Part shown: one piece after another, positions 8,137 to 16,792 of the stretch | Position numbering within the stretch: the first letter of the stretch is position 1 | Layout: each line of letters opens with the position of its first letter | DNA from: JAGWAJ01 sp965215155 | GTDB taxonomy: Bacteria; Acidobacteriota; Vicinamibacteria; Vicinamibacterales; UBA8438 | Length of the DNA stretch: 64,000 bases | Reading direction: 5' to 3' | Assembly: GCA_965215155.1 (NCBI GenBank) | Contig: CBDCCY010000004.1 | Coordinates: 3,472,001-3,536,000 of the forward strand | Program-made: the position numbers and the translations under genes | Notes under the pieces: model-generated | Seen by the model: only the letters and a program-made list of their open reading frames with translations | Told to the model about the DNA's origin: nothing | Database searches by the model: none

Positions 8137-8527
8137 GTCGCCGTCGGCGCGGATCCCGTCGCGTCCCTGGTCGAGGGCGCGGCGCCGGGCGCTCGACCGG
8201 GACCGCTGGCGGTGCGTGCGCTGCGAGTCGCCCCTCGACCTGGAAGTGCACCATCGGCGCCCGGTCGCCCAGGGTGGCGCACCGCTCGCGCTCGACAACC
8301 TGTCGACGCTCTGCCGCGACTGCCATATCGACCTACACGCGACGGACCCGGAGCGGCGCGCGTGGCGCCGGCTGCTGGCGGGAGGTGCGGCATGCCCACG
8401 ATTGAGACCGTGTACGCCCGGCTGCGGACGCTTGTGGCGGAGTTCGATCCGGAGGGCAAGGGCGAGCCGCGGTACAAGGCGTCGGCGGATCCGTTCACGT
8501 TCGAGTTGTCGCCGCGGGCGGAGTTGA
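8126..8527 (+). CDS. HNH endonuclease
   Basis: A 133-residue HNH nuclease of the sort packaged with phage terminases, where it assists DNA cutting during packaging. Zinc-binding cysteines are C30/C33 and C63/C66. The HNH core is VHHRRP (42-43), Asn58 in LALDNLSTLC, and HIDLH at 67-71. The conserved domain ends near residue 90. The last 43 residues are Arg/Ser-rich and lie entirely over the next gene in another frame, so they look like read-through after loss of a normal stop near 8390. The overlap with terL is 11 bases. Confidence 0.75.
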   Translation: MSRRSPSARIPSRPWSRARRRALDRDRWRCVRCESPLDLEVHHRRPVAQGGAPLALDNLSTLCRDCHIDLHATDPERRAWRRLLAGGAACPRLRPCTPGCGRLWRSSIRRARASRGTRRRRIRSRSSCRRGRS

Positions 8528-8835
8528 CGTCGTTCTACCTCGACGCTCCGCAGACGCAGGAGGGGGCGGCCTTCACGGGCGGCGCGTCGGAGGAGGTGAC
8601 CAGGGTCACGGTCTGGCTCAGTCGCGAAGCGCGCGACGATGCCGGCGAGGTCGCGGCGAGCCTGGGCGGCGATCTGGCCAAGCTCAAGCGGGCGCTGCTG
8701 ACGGCGGACCTGGGCGCCGACGTGAACGTGCGGCCGGGAATGTCGCTGCTGGTGCAGGGCCGGCGGGAGGGCGACACGACCGTGGTCGGGGCGTGCAGGT
8801 TCGCGGTCGATTACGTCGAGGCGGGCGCTCGGTGA
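8392..8835 (+). CDS. Probable tail terminator / head-tail joining protein
   Basis: A 147-residue protein with an N-terminal helix (TIETVYARLRTLVAEF) and a beta-rich remainder (RVTVWLSREA, TADLGADVNV, REGDTTVVGACRFAVDYV), a pattern shared by minor tail or tail-terminator proteins of siphophages. I do not recognise a precise family; the assignment rests on fold impression and neighbours. ATG 8392 follows gcgggaggtgcggc, with ggagg well spaced. The gene is overlapped for 136 bases by the HNH frame. The stop overlaps the next GTG by 4 bases. Confidence 0.5.
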   Translation: MPTIETVYARLRTLVAEFDPEGKGEPRYKASADPFTFELSPRAELTSFYLDAPQTQEGAAFTGGASEEVTRVTVWLSREARDDAGEVAASLGGDLAKLKRALLTADLGADVNVRPGMSLLVQGRREGDTTVVGACRFAVDYVEAGAR

Positions 8836-9293
8836 GCCGCACGCGAAAGCAATGGCCGAGCGTGCCGGACGGAGGCCGGTATCCGTGGTTGTTCACGGTG
8901 CGCCAGTTGGAGGAAGACCGCGCGCGCGGCACTCCGCCCAAGGTGCCGCCCGGCTGGCGCCCGCCGACCTGGGCTGATCTGCTCGGCGAGCCTGCTCTAC
9001 CCGCGACCCGTTACCGAAGGCGTCACCGTGCCAAGATCCGCGCCCGCGGGCTGTGCGACCGCTGCCGACGTCCCGTGAAGGGCGGTGCGTGGAAGTGCGA
9101 CCGCTGCGCGGCTGAGTTGGCGACGGTCCACCGGCACCGGCGGGCGCGGTTCAAGGCGTCCGGGCTCTGTCAGCACTGCGGGAAGCGCCCGCCGCGGCCG
9201 GGGCAGGTGAATTGCGACCCGTGCGCCGAGCGCAACCGGGCGAACGCGCGGCGAGTCCGGGCGCGTCGGCGAACGGCCCAAACGGCGGCCTAG
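8832..9293 (+). CDS. Zinc-ribbon-like protein, last gene of the phage cassette
   Basis: A 153-residue basic protein with repeated cysteine pairs: CDRC then CDRC around residues 65-85, and CQHC then CDPC around residues 107-128. These fit two zinc-ribbon or HNH-like knuckles, but no complete HNH motif is visible. GTG 8832 overlaps the preceding stop (gtga). It could bind nucleic acid. The head gene run ends here: the following genes are on the other strand, and no tape measure, tube, baseplate or lysis gene follows. Confidence 0.6.
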   Translation: MSRTRKQWPSVPDGGRYPWLFTVRQLEEDRARGTPPKVPPGWRPPTWADLLGEPALPATRYRRRHRAKIRARGLCDRCRRPVKGGAWKCDRCAAELATVHRHRRARFKASGLCQHCGKRPPRPGQVNCDPCAERNRANARRVRARRRTAQTAA

Positions 9294-9300
9294 TCGCCGC

Positions 9301-9510
9301 TCAGTCCACGGAGATCCCGCGCGTCTCGGGCACGGGTAGGCCGTTCTCTGTGCGCCAATCGTTCAGGCGTGTCAGGGATTCCATAAGCGCGTCGACCTGC
9401 CGGCGGCATTGGGAGACGTGCTCCTCCGGCGCGCCCATTTCGGCGCAATCATCGATCACGCCGTCTAGAAGGGCCCTGAGGTCAAGGGTGGTGCGTACGT
9501 TTGTCGACAT
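9301..9510 (-). CDS. Small hypothetical protein
   Basis: A 69-residue frame from ATG 9510 (MSTNVRTTL). An upstream in-frame ATG at 9531 lacks a binding site. The product is an acidic helical protein with DDCAEMGAPEEHV and SLTRLNDWRTENG segments and no recognised family. It converges on the phage cassette and shares its strand with the next gene. Function unknown. Confidence 0.45.
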   Translation of the reverse strand: MSTNVRTTLDLRALLDGVIDDCAEMGAPEEHVSQCRRQVDALMESLTRLNDWRTENGLPVPETRGISVD

Positions 9511-9619
9511 CCACAGCCAGTATAGCGGCACGGTTACCAGCTTGGAGGTCCGCCGGTGGTGCCGCGAGCGGTTGGCGGTGGAGGCGTGGGTGCAGGTCGC
9601 GAGCCGCGGCCGAGCGAGC

Positions 9620-10126
9620 CTAGGCCCGGTTGGCTGTCGCCGGAGTAGCGGCGCCGGCGGTCGGCCCGGCCTCGACGGACGGAGATACGGCTCCAGGGGC
9701 CACCGGCTGCGTCGGCGTAGCCGACGCGTCGTAGCCAGACCAGTAGAACGCAGAATTGATGTACGCGTCGTCCAAGTTGATTGGCACGCCAGCGGCGGAC
9801 GCCATCCTCTTGACCACGGCCACGAAGTCCTCGGTCCTTGCGGGGCGATGTCTCCGCAAGTCCTGCAGCGCCTGAAGCACCTTGGTGTCGTCGGCGAATA
9901 CGATGAATGCCTCGTTCAGCGCTACGTACGGTTCGCCGTTCGGTGGCGGTGGTATGCGCTTCGGCAAGCCGATGTGGCGGTTGCCGGCTATTCGTCGGAG
10001 GACGTCTCTCTTGAGTTCCAGTTTGCGCTGCTGAGCGCTCACGATCATGGTGAGCAAGGCACCAATCAAGCCGGAGACGAGCGATACGAGAACCAGCAGC
10101 CAAGCTGGTGAAGCGCCAGCGATCAT
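9620..10126 (-). CDS. Membrane-anchored protein resembling DUF6680
   Basis: A 168-residue protein with one N-terminal transmembrane helix (about residues 8-30, ending TMIVSAQQRKLELKRD) and a cytoplasmic helical part. The block RIAGNRH...EPYVALNEAFIVFADDTKVLQALQDL resembles the DUF6680 family, whose members have the same membrane anchor and 'R......VALN.....F' layout. The last 35 residues are low-complexity Ala/Pro/Thr. Function is unknown. It lies between the phage cassette and the dehydrogenase genes and could belong to either. Confidence 0.55.
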   Translation of the reverse strand: MIAGASPAWLLVLVSLVSGLIGALLTMIVSAQQRKLELKRDVLRRIAGNRHIGLPKRIPPPPNGEPYVALNEAFIVFADDTKVLQALQDLRRHRPARTEDFVAVVKRMASAAGVPINLDDAYINSAFYWSGYDASATPTQPVAPGAVSPSVEAGPTAGAATPATANRA

Positions 10127-10200
10127 CGTGGTAATTGACGTGGTAAAGGCTCGCGATTCGACCGAATAGTAGCCTGCGTCTTCAGGAGCTTAGCGGATCC

Positions 10201-11959
10201 TCAATCCTCAAGCGCGAAGACGAACAGGTAGCTCGAGTTCTCCAGGTTGTCGTAGCGCACGGGGTGCAGGTGACGGCCGCTCGCCTGCACCGCGAGGTAC
10301 TGCCGCGGTCCGATGGCGTAGGTGACCGGCGCGCCCTTGAGCGGGGTGCCGACGTTGAAGCGCCACAACTCCTGCAGCGTCTCGTCGTTGTAGGCGACGA
10401 CCCAGCCGTCCTGGAGGGCGCTGAAGACGAGGCCGCCGGCCGTCGCGATGGCGCCCGACCGCACCTCGATCTCGGTGACCGCCTTGGCGAGCACCTCGTG
10501 GGTGTCGGTGTCGACGGCGGTGATCGAGCCGTAGTAGAGGTCGCTCGTGTACTCGCGCCGCTCGCTGGCTTCCCGGTCGATGCCGCCGTCGGGGCCCGCC
10601 GACACCACCCGCGCCCCGGTCTGCGAGAAGCAGCCCTCCGTGCCGGCGCCGTAGGCGATGCCCTTCTCCAGGTTGAACGCGGTCGGCTGGTGGGCGATGC
10701 CGCCGTGCCAGGTGGGGCAGGCGCGCTTCATCTCGTCGCGGTCCGTGCGCAGCGCGCGCGCCTCCGGGTTGTAGATCTGGATGTCGAGGTTCGGGTCGTA
10801 CTCGAGCGGCATACCGGTCTCGGGATTGAGCCCCGCCGTCCACGTCAGCTCGTTGACGTACTGCGATCCCTTGATGAAGGCGCCGGTCTCCCGATCGACC
10901 GAGTAGAAGAAGCCGTTGCGAGCGAAGTGGGCCGCCACCTTGCGCCGCTGGCCGTCGATCAGCGTGTCGTACAGCATGTGCACGCCGACCTCGTCGTAGT
11001 CCCACGAGTCGTTCGGCGTGTACTGGAAGTGCCAGCGCCGTTCGCCGGTGGCGACGTCGAGGGCGACGGCGGAGTTGGTGAACAGGTTGTCGCCGGGGCG
11101 GAACTCGGCGTCGTAGATGGGGTAGGGGTTGCCGGTGCCGAAGATGTAGAGGTTGTTCTCCGCGTCGTAGGAGCCGGTCTGCCAGACGCCGCCCCCGCCG
11201 GTCTTCCACGCGTTGTGGTCGTCCTTCCAGGTCTCGCTGCCGGGTTGCCCCGGCTCCGGGACCGTGTACCAGCGCCAGAGCTCCTCGCCGGTGTCGACGT
11301 CGAGCGCCGCCACCCAGCCCCGCGTGCCGCCGTCGCCGGCGCCGTTCTGCACCAGCACCTTCCCGTCAGCCACGAGCGGCGCGGTCAGGAAGCGCTCCCG
11401 CGCCCCGAGCTCGGTGAACCCGGCCACCTCGACGTCCCAGAGGATCTCGCCGTCGTCGCGGTGGAGGGCGAGCACGCGCCCGTCCTGCAGGTTCTGCAGT
11501 ACCTTGTCTTCCCACAGCGCGATGCCGCGCGTGCGCGGGCGGTTGGTCTCGTGGTCCACGCCGGGGTCGGTGATCCAGACGTACTCCCCGTGGTCGGGGC
11601 TGCGGGCGTCGATTCTTGTAGACCGTGCCCCAGCCGTCCGTCGTGTACATGAAGCCGTTGTCGATGAGCGGGTTGACCTCGTTCTCCGGGCCGTTCCCGC
11701 CCGTGTCCTGCATCCCGCCGAGGGCCAGCGCCCAGACCATGCGCAGCCGTCCCACATTGTCGCGGTCGATCTGCGTCAGCTTCGAGTAGCGCTGCGAGCC
11801 GTAGTCGCCGTTCATCAGCAGCCAGTTCTGCGGCTCGTTCTGCGCGTTGATCAGCCGGTCCTGCGTGACCGTGAGCTGGTACTGGCCGCTGACCGCAACG
11901 GCTGAAGCCGCCACGAGGGCCGCCGCCGCGAGCATCCGGTTCGGCGAGTTGAGGCGCAT
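10201..11959 (-). pseudogene. PQQ-dependent alcohol dehydrogenase-type protein, frameshifted near 11615
   Basis: Reading from ATG 11959 gives a signal peptide (residues 1-25) and the start of a PQQ beta-propeller: YGSQRYSKLTQIDRDNV, then YTTDGWGTVYK. The frame is then lost. The next frame picks up exactly at IDARSPDHGEYVW and continues to the C-terminus (YLFVFALED). One extra A in aagaatcgac (near 11615) accounts for it. Removing it gives a 585-residue protein, the normal length of type-I quinoprotein dehydrogenases. Propeller blade motifs (WKTGGGGVWQTGSYD, GLVFSALQDGWVVAYND) are intact. A consensus error is as likely as a true mutation. No cytochrome c domain. Confidence 0.8.
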
Positions 11960-12201
11960 GTTCCTGGTCCCCCTGAAGTGCGTATAGCTTATACCCGCTC
12001 GCGGCACCGGACCGCTCCCGGCGCAGGGGAGCCGGCGGCGCCCCGACCGACCGGCGGACGGTGCGGCGGGACGCTCGGGGGCGGCCAGACACGGGTGCCG
12101 CGGGAACCTCCTGCAGCAGGGCGCCGGGGGGCGCGATGTACAATTCCGCGCGCTTTCGTTGCAGAGACTCGTAGCGAATCTCAGGAGGAGGCCGAGACGC
12201 C

Positions 12202-14136
12202 ATGCGCTCCAAGAGGTTGATGACGGGATGTGCGGCCGCGCTCGCGGCGCTGCTGCTGATCGGGTGCGGCGCGGCGCCGTCCGCCCAGACGACGGCGCCG
12301 GAGGGAGCCGACTGGCCGATGTACCGCCGCGACCTGGCCGGGACCGGCCACTCGCCGCTGGCGCAGATCACGGCCGCCAACGTGTCGGACCTGGCGCAGG
12401 CGTGGTCGTACTCGCTCCATCCGGCGGAGCCGCGCCCGGACGGCCGGGGGCCGAACTCGCAGGCGACTCCGATCGTGGTCGACGGCGTCATGTACCTCCC
12501 CGCCGCGGACCGGGTGGTGGCGCTCGATCCGGTCACCGGGGGGGAACTCTGGCGGCATCCGGTCGAGGGCGGCGCACCCTCGCGGCGCGGCGTCGCCTAC
12601 TGGCCGGGCGACGAGGAACGCCAGCCGCGCATTCTCTTCATGGCCGCGCGGCGCCTGGTCGCACTCGAGGCGACGACCGGCTACCCGATTGCGAGTTTCG
12701 GCGAAGGGGGCACGGTCGACATCGGCGTGCCGTACAACTCCGTGCCCCTCGTCTATGGCAACGTGGTCGTCGTCGGCGCCAACACGCCTCCCGGCACGAT
12801 CGGCGGCATCGGGAACGCACGCGCCTACGATGCCCGCACCGGCGAGAAGGTGTGGGAGTTCGACTCCGTCGCCCAGCCCGGGCAGCCGGGCCATGACACC
12901 TGGGAGGGCGACAGTTGGCGGGGCCGCCTGGGCGCCAACGCGTGGCCGTTCTTCTTCACGGCCGACGCGGAGCGCGACCTCATCTACCGGCCGCTGGCGT
13001 CGCCCATTCCCGGCGCCTACGGCGGGGACCGCCCGGGGGCCAACCTCTACGGCAACTCCGTCGTCGCCGTCGACGCGGAGACGGGCGCCTACCGCTGGCA
13101 CTTCCAGACGATCCACCACGACCTGTGGGACGCCGACCCGCCGGCCCCGCCGGCCCTCTTCGACATTCCGCGCGACGGCGGCGACATCCCGGCCCTCGGC
13201 GTCACCACGAAGTCGGGCTACCTCTACATCCTGAACCGGGAGACCGGCGAGCCGATCTACGGTGTCGAGGAGCGGGAGGTGGCGGCCAGCGACGTCCCGG
13301 GCGAGGCGACCTATCCGACGCAGCCGTTCCCCGTGAAGCCGCCGCCGATGGGGAAGGTCTCCTACGATGCCGGAGATCTCGTGACCGGCGAGGACACCAG
13401 CCCCGAGCACGCCGCCGCGTGCGCGGACCTCGTCGCGAGACTGGGCGAGGTCTACAACGCCGGTCCGTTCACGCCGTGGGTCTACCGTCCGGTCGGCGGC
13501 CCGGCGCGGACGACGCTGAACTTCCCGGGCGGCGTCGGCGGACCCAACTGGGGCGGCGTGGCGTTCGACGCCGCGACCGGCTACGCCTTCGTCTTCTCGA
13601 TGGACGTCGGAGCGCTCGGCTGGATGGTCGAGGCGGAGGACGACGCAGCGCCGGCGCCGTACGAGAAGCGAGTCGGGCCGGCGAGCTTCGAGGTCAACCT
13701 CGACGGGGTGCGGATGCCGTGCCAGAAGCCGCCGTGGGGCCAGCTGACGGCGGTCGACGTGGCGACGGGCGAGATCGCGTGGCGGGAGACGGTCGGCGTC
13801 ACCGAGACGCTGCCCGACGGCCGGCAGCGCACGGGCCGTCCCGGCCGCGCCGCGGCCATCGCGACGGCCGGGGGCCTGCTGTTCATTGCCGCCACCGACG
13901 ACAATCGCCTGCGGGCCGTCGAGGCGGCGACCGGCCGCGAGGTGTGGGAGGCGCGGCTCGAGGGCCGCGGCAACGCCGATCCGATGACCTACCTGGGCGC
14001 CGACGGCCGGCAGTACGTGGTAGTCGCGGCCACCGACCACGTGGTGGCATACGCACTGCCCGCGAACTGGGAGTCTGCGCCGCAGAAACGTGCCATGGAG
14101 CGGTTCGTGCCAGCGCAGACTCCCAACGCGCCGTGA
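12202..14136 (+). CDS. PQQ-dependent dehydrogenase, lipoprotein
   Basis: A 644-residue quinoprotein of the glucose/alcohol dehydrogenase propeller superfamily. Residues 1-22 form a lipoprotein signal with lipobox LIGC (Cys22), so the enzyme is probably anchored to a membrane facing the periplasm. Blade repeats include DWPMYRRDLAGTGHSPL, WPFFFTADAERDLIY, ANLYGNSVVAVDAETG, QTIHHDLWDADPP and MTYLGADGRQYVVVAA, close to soluble-domain glucose dehydrogenase patterns. There are no N-terminal membrane helices as in Gcd. It starts 240 bases from, and divergently to, the frameshifted homologue, so the two share a promoter region. RBS ggagg lies upstream. Confidence 0.85.
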   Translation: MRSKRLMTGCAAALAALLLIGCGAAPSAQTTAPEGADWPMYRRDLAGTGHSPLAQITAANVSDLAQAWSYSLHPAEPRPDGRGPNSQATPIVVDGVMYLPAADRVVALDPVTGGELWRHPVEGGAPSRRGVAYWPGDEERQPRILFMAARRLVALEATTGYPIASFGEGGTVDIGVPYNSVPLVYGNVVVVGANTPPGTIGGIGNARAYDARTGEKVWEFDSVAQPGQPGHDTWEGDSWRGRLGANAWPFFFTADAERDLIYRPLASPIPGAYGGDRPGANLYGNSVVAVDAETGAYRWHFQTIHHDLWDADPPAPPALFDIPRDGGDIPALGVTTKSGYLYILNRETGEPIYGVEEREVAASDVPGEATYPTQPFPVKPPPMGKVSYDAGDLVTGEDTSPEHAAACADLVARLGEVYNAGPFTPWVYRPVGGPARTTLNFPGGVGGPNWGGVAFDAATGYAFVFSMDVGALGWMVEAEDDAAPAPYEKRVGPASFEVNLDGVRMPCQKPPWGQLTAVDVATGEIAWRETVGVTETLPDGRQRTGRPGRAAAIATAGGLLFIAATDDNRLRAVEAATGREVWEARLEGRGNADPMTYLGADGRQYVVVAATDHVVAYALPANWESAPQKRAMERFVPAQTPNAP

Positions 14137-14143
14137 GGGCGCG

Positions 14144-16238
14144 CTAGCCCAAGTTTACCAAGATCGCCGACATTTCTGTCGAAATCCGCAGGATCCGCGC
14201 CTGTCGGGGACGGTAACTTATTGATTCTAAAGGATCGGGGTCTGGAGACTCTGAATGTAGTGCCATAATCGTAACAGGAGGCTTGATTCGGACCGGGCCG
14301 CCCGCTATCCTGGCTCCATGTTCGTACGGCGCACCCAGACCCGACGAACCGCCGACGGCGTCCCTTACTTCTCCCACCGCCTCGTGCAGTCCGAACGCCT
14401 CGGCAACTCCGTGCGCCAGCGCACCCTCCTCAACCTCGGACGCCACTTCGACATCCCCGCGCCCCACTGGCCCCGCCTGTGCACCCGCGTCGCCGAGGTC
14501 CTGGCCGGACAGGCGCCGCTGGTGCCCGATTGCCCGCCCGCCGTGGACCAGGAAGCCCAGCGGATCGCCGCCCAGTTGGTCGCCCGCGGTGCCGACGCCG
14601 GCGGGCCGGACGCCGCAACGGCGGACATCCAGGCCGTCGACATCGACTCGTTGCGCGTGGTCCGGCCCCGCAGCATCGGGGTCGAGCAGGTCGGCCTGTG
14701 GGCCCTCGAGCAGGTGGGGCTGCCGGCCTTGCTGGCACAGTTGGGCGTCAACGGCGCGTTGCGCGCGGCGGCGGCCGGCGCCATCGTCGGGCGCCTGGCC
14801 CACCCGGCATCCGAGCGCGAGACCCACCGTTGGCTGCAGCAGCGCAGCGGCCTCGGCGAGTTGCTCGGCGTCGACTTCGAGACCGTCAGCGCCATGCAGC
14901 TCTACCGCGCCTCGGACGCGTTGGTAAAGCACCGCGAGGCCATCGAGGCGCACCTGTTCGACCGGGCGATGGGCCTGTTCGACCTGCAGCCGACCGTCAC
15001 CCTCTACGACCTGACCAACACCTACTTCGAAGGCGAGGCGAGCGACCAACCGCAGGCCCGGCGCGGCCACTCGAAGGAGAAGCGCAGCGACTGCCCGCTG
15101 CTCACCCTCGGCCTGATGCTCGACGCCAGCGGCTTCGTCCGCCGCTCGCAGGTCTTCGACGGCAACGTTCGGGAACACCGCACCCTGGCCGGCATGCTCG
15201 AAGCACTCCAAGCGCCATCCGGCGCCCTCGTGGTCATGGACCGCGGCGTCGCCACCGAAGGCTGCATCGCCTGGCTGCGCGACAACGGCTACCGCTATCT
15301 CGTCGTCAGCCGCGAACGCCACCGCCAGTTCGACGCCACCGCCGCCGTGTCCCTGCGGACGCAGTCCAACCAGACCGTGCAGTTGCACAAGGTCGTCTCC
15401 GACGACCCCGACGAGGTCCGCCTCTACTGCTACTCCGAGCAGCGGGCCGCGAAGGAGCGCGGCATCGTCGAGCGCGCCGCCGCCCGCTTCGAGGACGCCC
15501 TCACGAAGCTCAACGACGGGCTCGCCCGCCCCCGCGCCCACAAGCGCATCGCCCAGGTCTGGCAGCGCATCGGCCGCTTGAAGACCAAGCACTCCCGCGC
15601 CGCCGGCCACTACCAGATCGACGTCACCGCCGACGAGACCGGCGAGCGGGCCGCCGCCGTCACCTGGACCCGGCGCCCCAAGGACGGCTCGATGGCCACC
15701 CATCCCGGCGTCTACTGCCTGCGCAGCAGCGAGACCGACTGGGACGAAGAGACCCTCTGGCGCACCTACACCACCCTCACCGACGTCGAAGCCGTCTTCC
15801 GCTCCCTCAAGTCCGAGCTCGGCCTGCGTCCCATCTATCACCGCAAGCCGCGGCGAGCCGACGGCCATCTGTTCCTCACCGTCATCGCCTACCAGCTCGT
15901 CCAGGTCATCCGCACCCGCCTGCGCGAGCATCGCGAGCAGGCCAGTTGGACGTCGCTACGCCACGTCCTCGACGGCCAGCAGCGCGTCACCACCACCTTC
16001 CGCCGGCCCGACGGACGCACCCTCCACGTGCGCACCGCCACACAGCCCGAACCCGAGCAGCGCGCCATCTACGACGTTCTCGGCGTCGACCCCAACCCCG
16101 CCGGCGTCCGCAAGACCCTCGTCTGAACGACCCGAACCTCCCGGTTCACGCACGTTTGTAGTGCCACTCGAACCGTTCTGCCCCCGTAAATCGTTGATTC
16201 CAAACGACCTCATTTCACCCCTGTTAAACTTGGGCTAG
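14144..16238 (+). mobile_element. IS1634-family insertion sequence
   Basis: The transposase gene is bounded by a 14-bp inverted repeat, ctagcccaagttta at 14144-14157 and its complement at 16225-16238. I saw no target duplication. Inside each end are direct, not inverted, matches: tgtagtgcca near 14255 and 16156, and ttgattctaaa near 14220 versus ttgattccaaa near 16193. These may be transposase binding sites, or they may mean the true ends lie elsewhere. The element separates two PQQ dehydrogenase genes. Confidence 0.75.
14318..16126 (+). CDS. IS1634-family transposase
   Basis: A 602-residue transposase of the IS4-like IS1634 group. The N-terminal RRTADGVPYFSHRLVQSER segment is typical. The DDE residues appear as Asp in LYDLTNTYFEG, Asp in VVMDRGVATEG, and Glu in the late TDVEAVFRSLKSELGLRPIYHR motif (the Y-(2)-R-(3)-E-(6)-K-like signature region). 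ATG 14318 is the first start in the element; a strong binding site is not obvious. Length is normal and no damage is seen, so the element may be active. Confidence 0.9.
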   Translation: MFVRRTQTRRTADGVPYFSHRLVQSERLGNSVRQRTLLNLGRHFDIPAPHWPRLCTRVAEVLAGQAPLVPDCPPAVDQEAQRIAAQLVARGADAGGPDAATADIQAVDIDSLRVVRPRSIGVEQVGLWALEQVGLPALLAQLGVNGALRAAAAGAIVGRLAHPASERETHRWLQQRSGLGELLGVDFETVSAMQLYRASDALVKHREAIEAHLFDRAMGLFDLQPTVTLYDLTNTYFEGEASDQPQARRGHSKEKRSDCPLLTLGLMLDASGFVRRSQVFDGNVREHRTLAGMLEALQAPSGALVVMDRGVATEGCIAWLRDNGYRYLVVSRERHRQFDATAAVSLRTQSNQTVQLHKVVSDDPDEVRLYCYSEQRAAKERGIVERAAARFEDALTKLNDGLARPRAHKRIAQVWQRIGRLKTKHSRAAGHYQIDVTADETGERAAAVTWTRRPKDGSMATHPGVYCLRSSETDWDEETLWRTYTTLTDVEAVFRSLKSELGLRPIYHRKPRRADGHLFLTVIAYQLVQVIRTRLREHREQASWTSLRHVLDGQQRVTTTFRRPDGRTLHVRTATQPEPEQRAIYDVLGVDPNPAGVRKTLV

Positions 16239-16329
16239 GGGAGCCGCGACGCGGGAATCCGGGCGCCGCCCAGGTTCCCGGCGCGCCCGTCGGAACGCCG
16301 GCGGCATCAGGAAGGGGGAGAGTCGCCTC

Positions 16330-16776
16330 ATGGCCAGCGTCACCGTGACCCGCGTGATCGAAGCGCCGGCGGACGTCGTCTTCCGCACCGTGGCCGACAT
16401 CGGACACTTCTCGCAGGCGGTGCCGCACATCGTCAACGTGGAGTTCCTGTCGGAGGTGCGCTCGGGCGTGGGAACGCGCTTCCGCGAGACACGCGTGATG
16501 AACGGCCGCGAGGCGTCGACGGAGCTCGAGGTGACGGAGTACGTCGAGAACGACCACGTGCGCATCGTTTCCGAGGCAGGCGGGACCATCTGGGACACGG
16601 TGTTCACGGTATCGCCAGCGGGCGGGGGAACCGAGCTGACGATGGTGATGGACGCCCGCCCGCAGAAGCTCTCTGCCCGACTCGCCGTTCCCTTGATGCT
16701 GCGCATGGTCAAGGGGGCCGTGGCGACGGACATGGACGCCGTGAAGGCGTTCTGCGAGCGTTCGGCGCCGGAATGA
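16330..16776 (+). CDS. SRPBCC-fold (polyketide cyclase/START-like) protein
   Basis: A 148-residue protein of the SRPBCC superfamily, a ligand-binding helix-grip fold. The N-terminus ASVTVTRVIEAPADVVFRTV with 'EAPAdvVf' is the common opening, followed by alternating strands (FRETRVMNGREASTELEVTEY, GGGTELTMVMDA) and a long C-terminal helix (GAVATDMDAVKAFCE). The ligand is unknown. ATG 16330 follows ggaagggggagag. It precedes the third PQQ dehydrogenase by 16 bases and probably shares its transcript. Confidence 0.75.
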   Translation: MASVTVTRVIEAPADVVFRTVADIGHFSQAVPHIVNVEFLSEVRSGVGTRFRETRVMNGREASTELEVTEYVENDHVRIVSEAGGTIWDTVFTVSPAGGGTELTMVMDARPQKLSARLAVPLMLRMVKGAVATDMDAVKAFCERSAPE

Positions 16777-16792
16777 CCGGCAGGAGGTTGAC

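Noticed and set aside
12181..14040. 619-codon - strand frame opposite the second PQQ dehydrogenase
   Set aside because: The + strand frame has full PQQ propeller motifs and a lipoprotein signal; the - strand frame is its complement shadow.
14144..15931. 595-codon - strand frame opposite the IS1634 transposase
   Set aside because: Gly/Asp/Val-rich mirror of the transposase gene; no family features.
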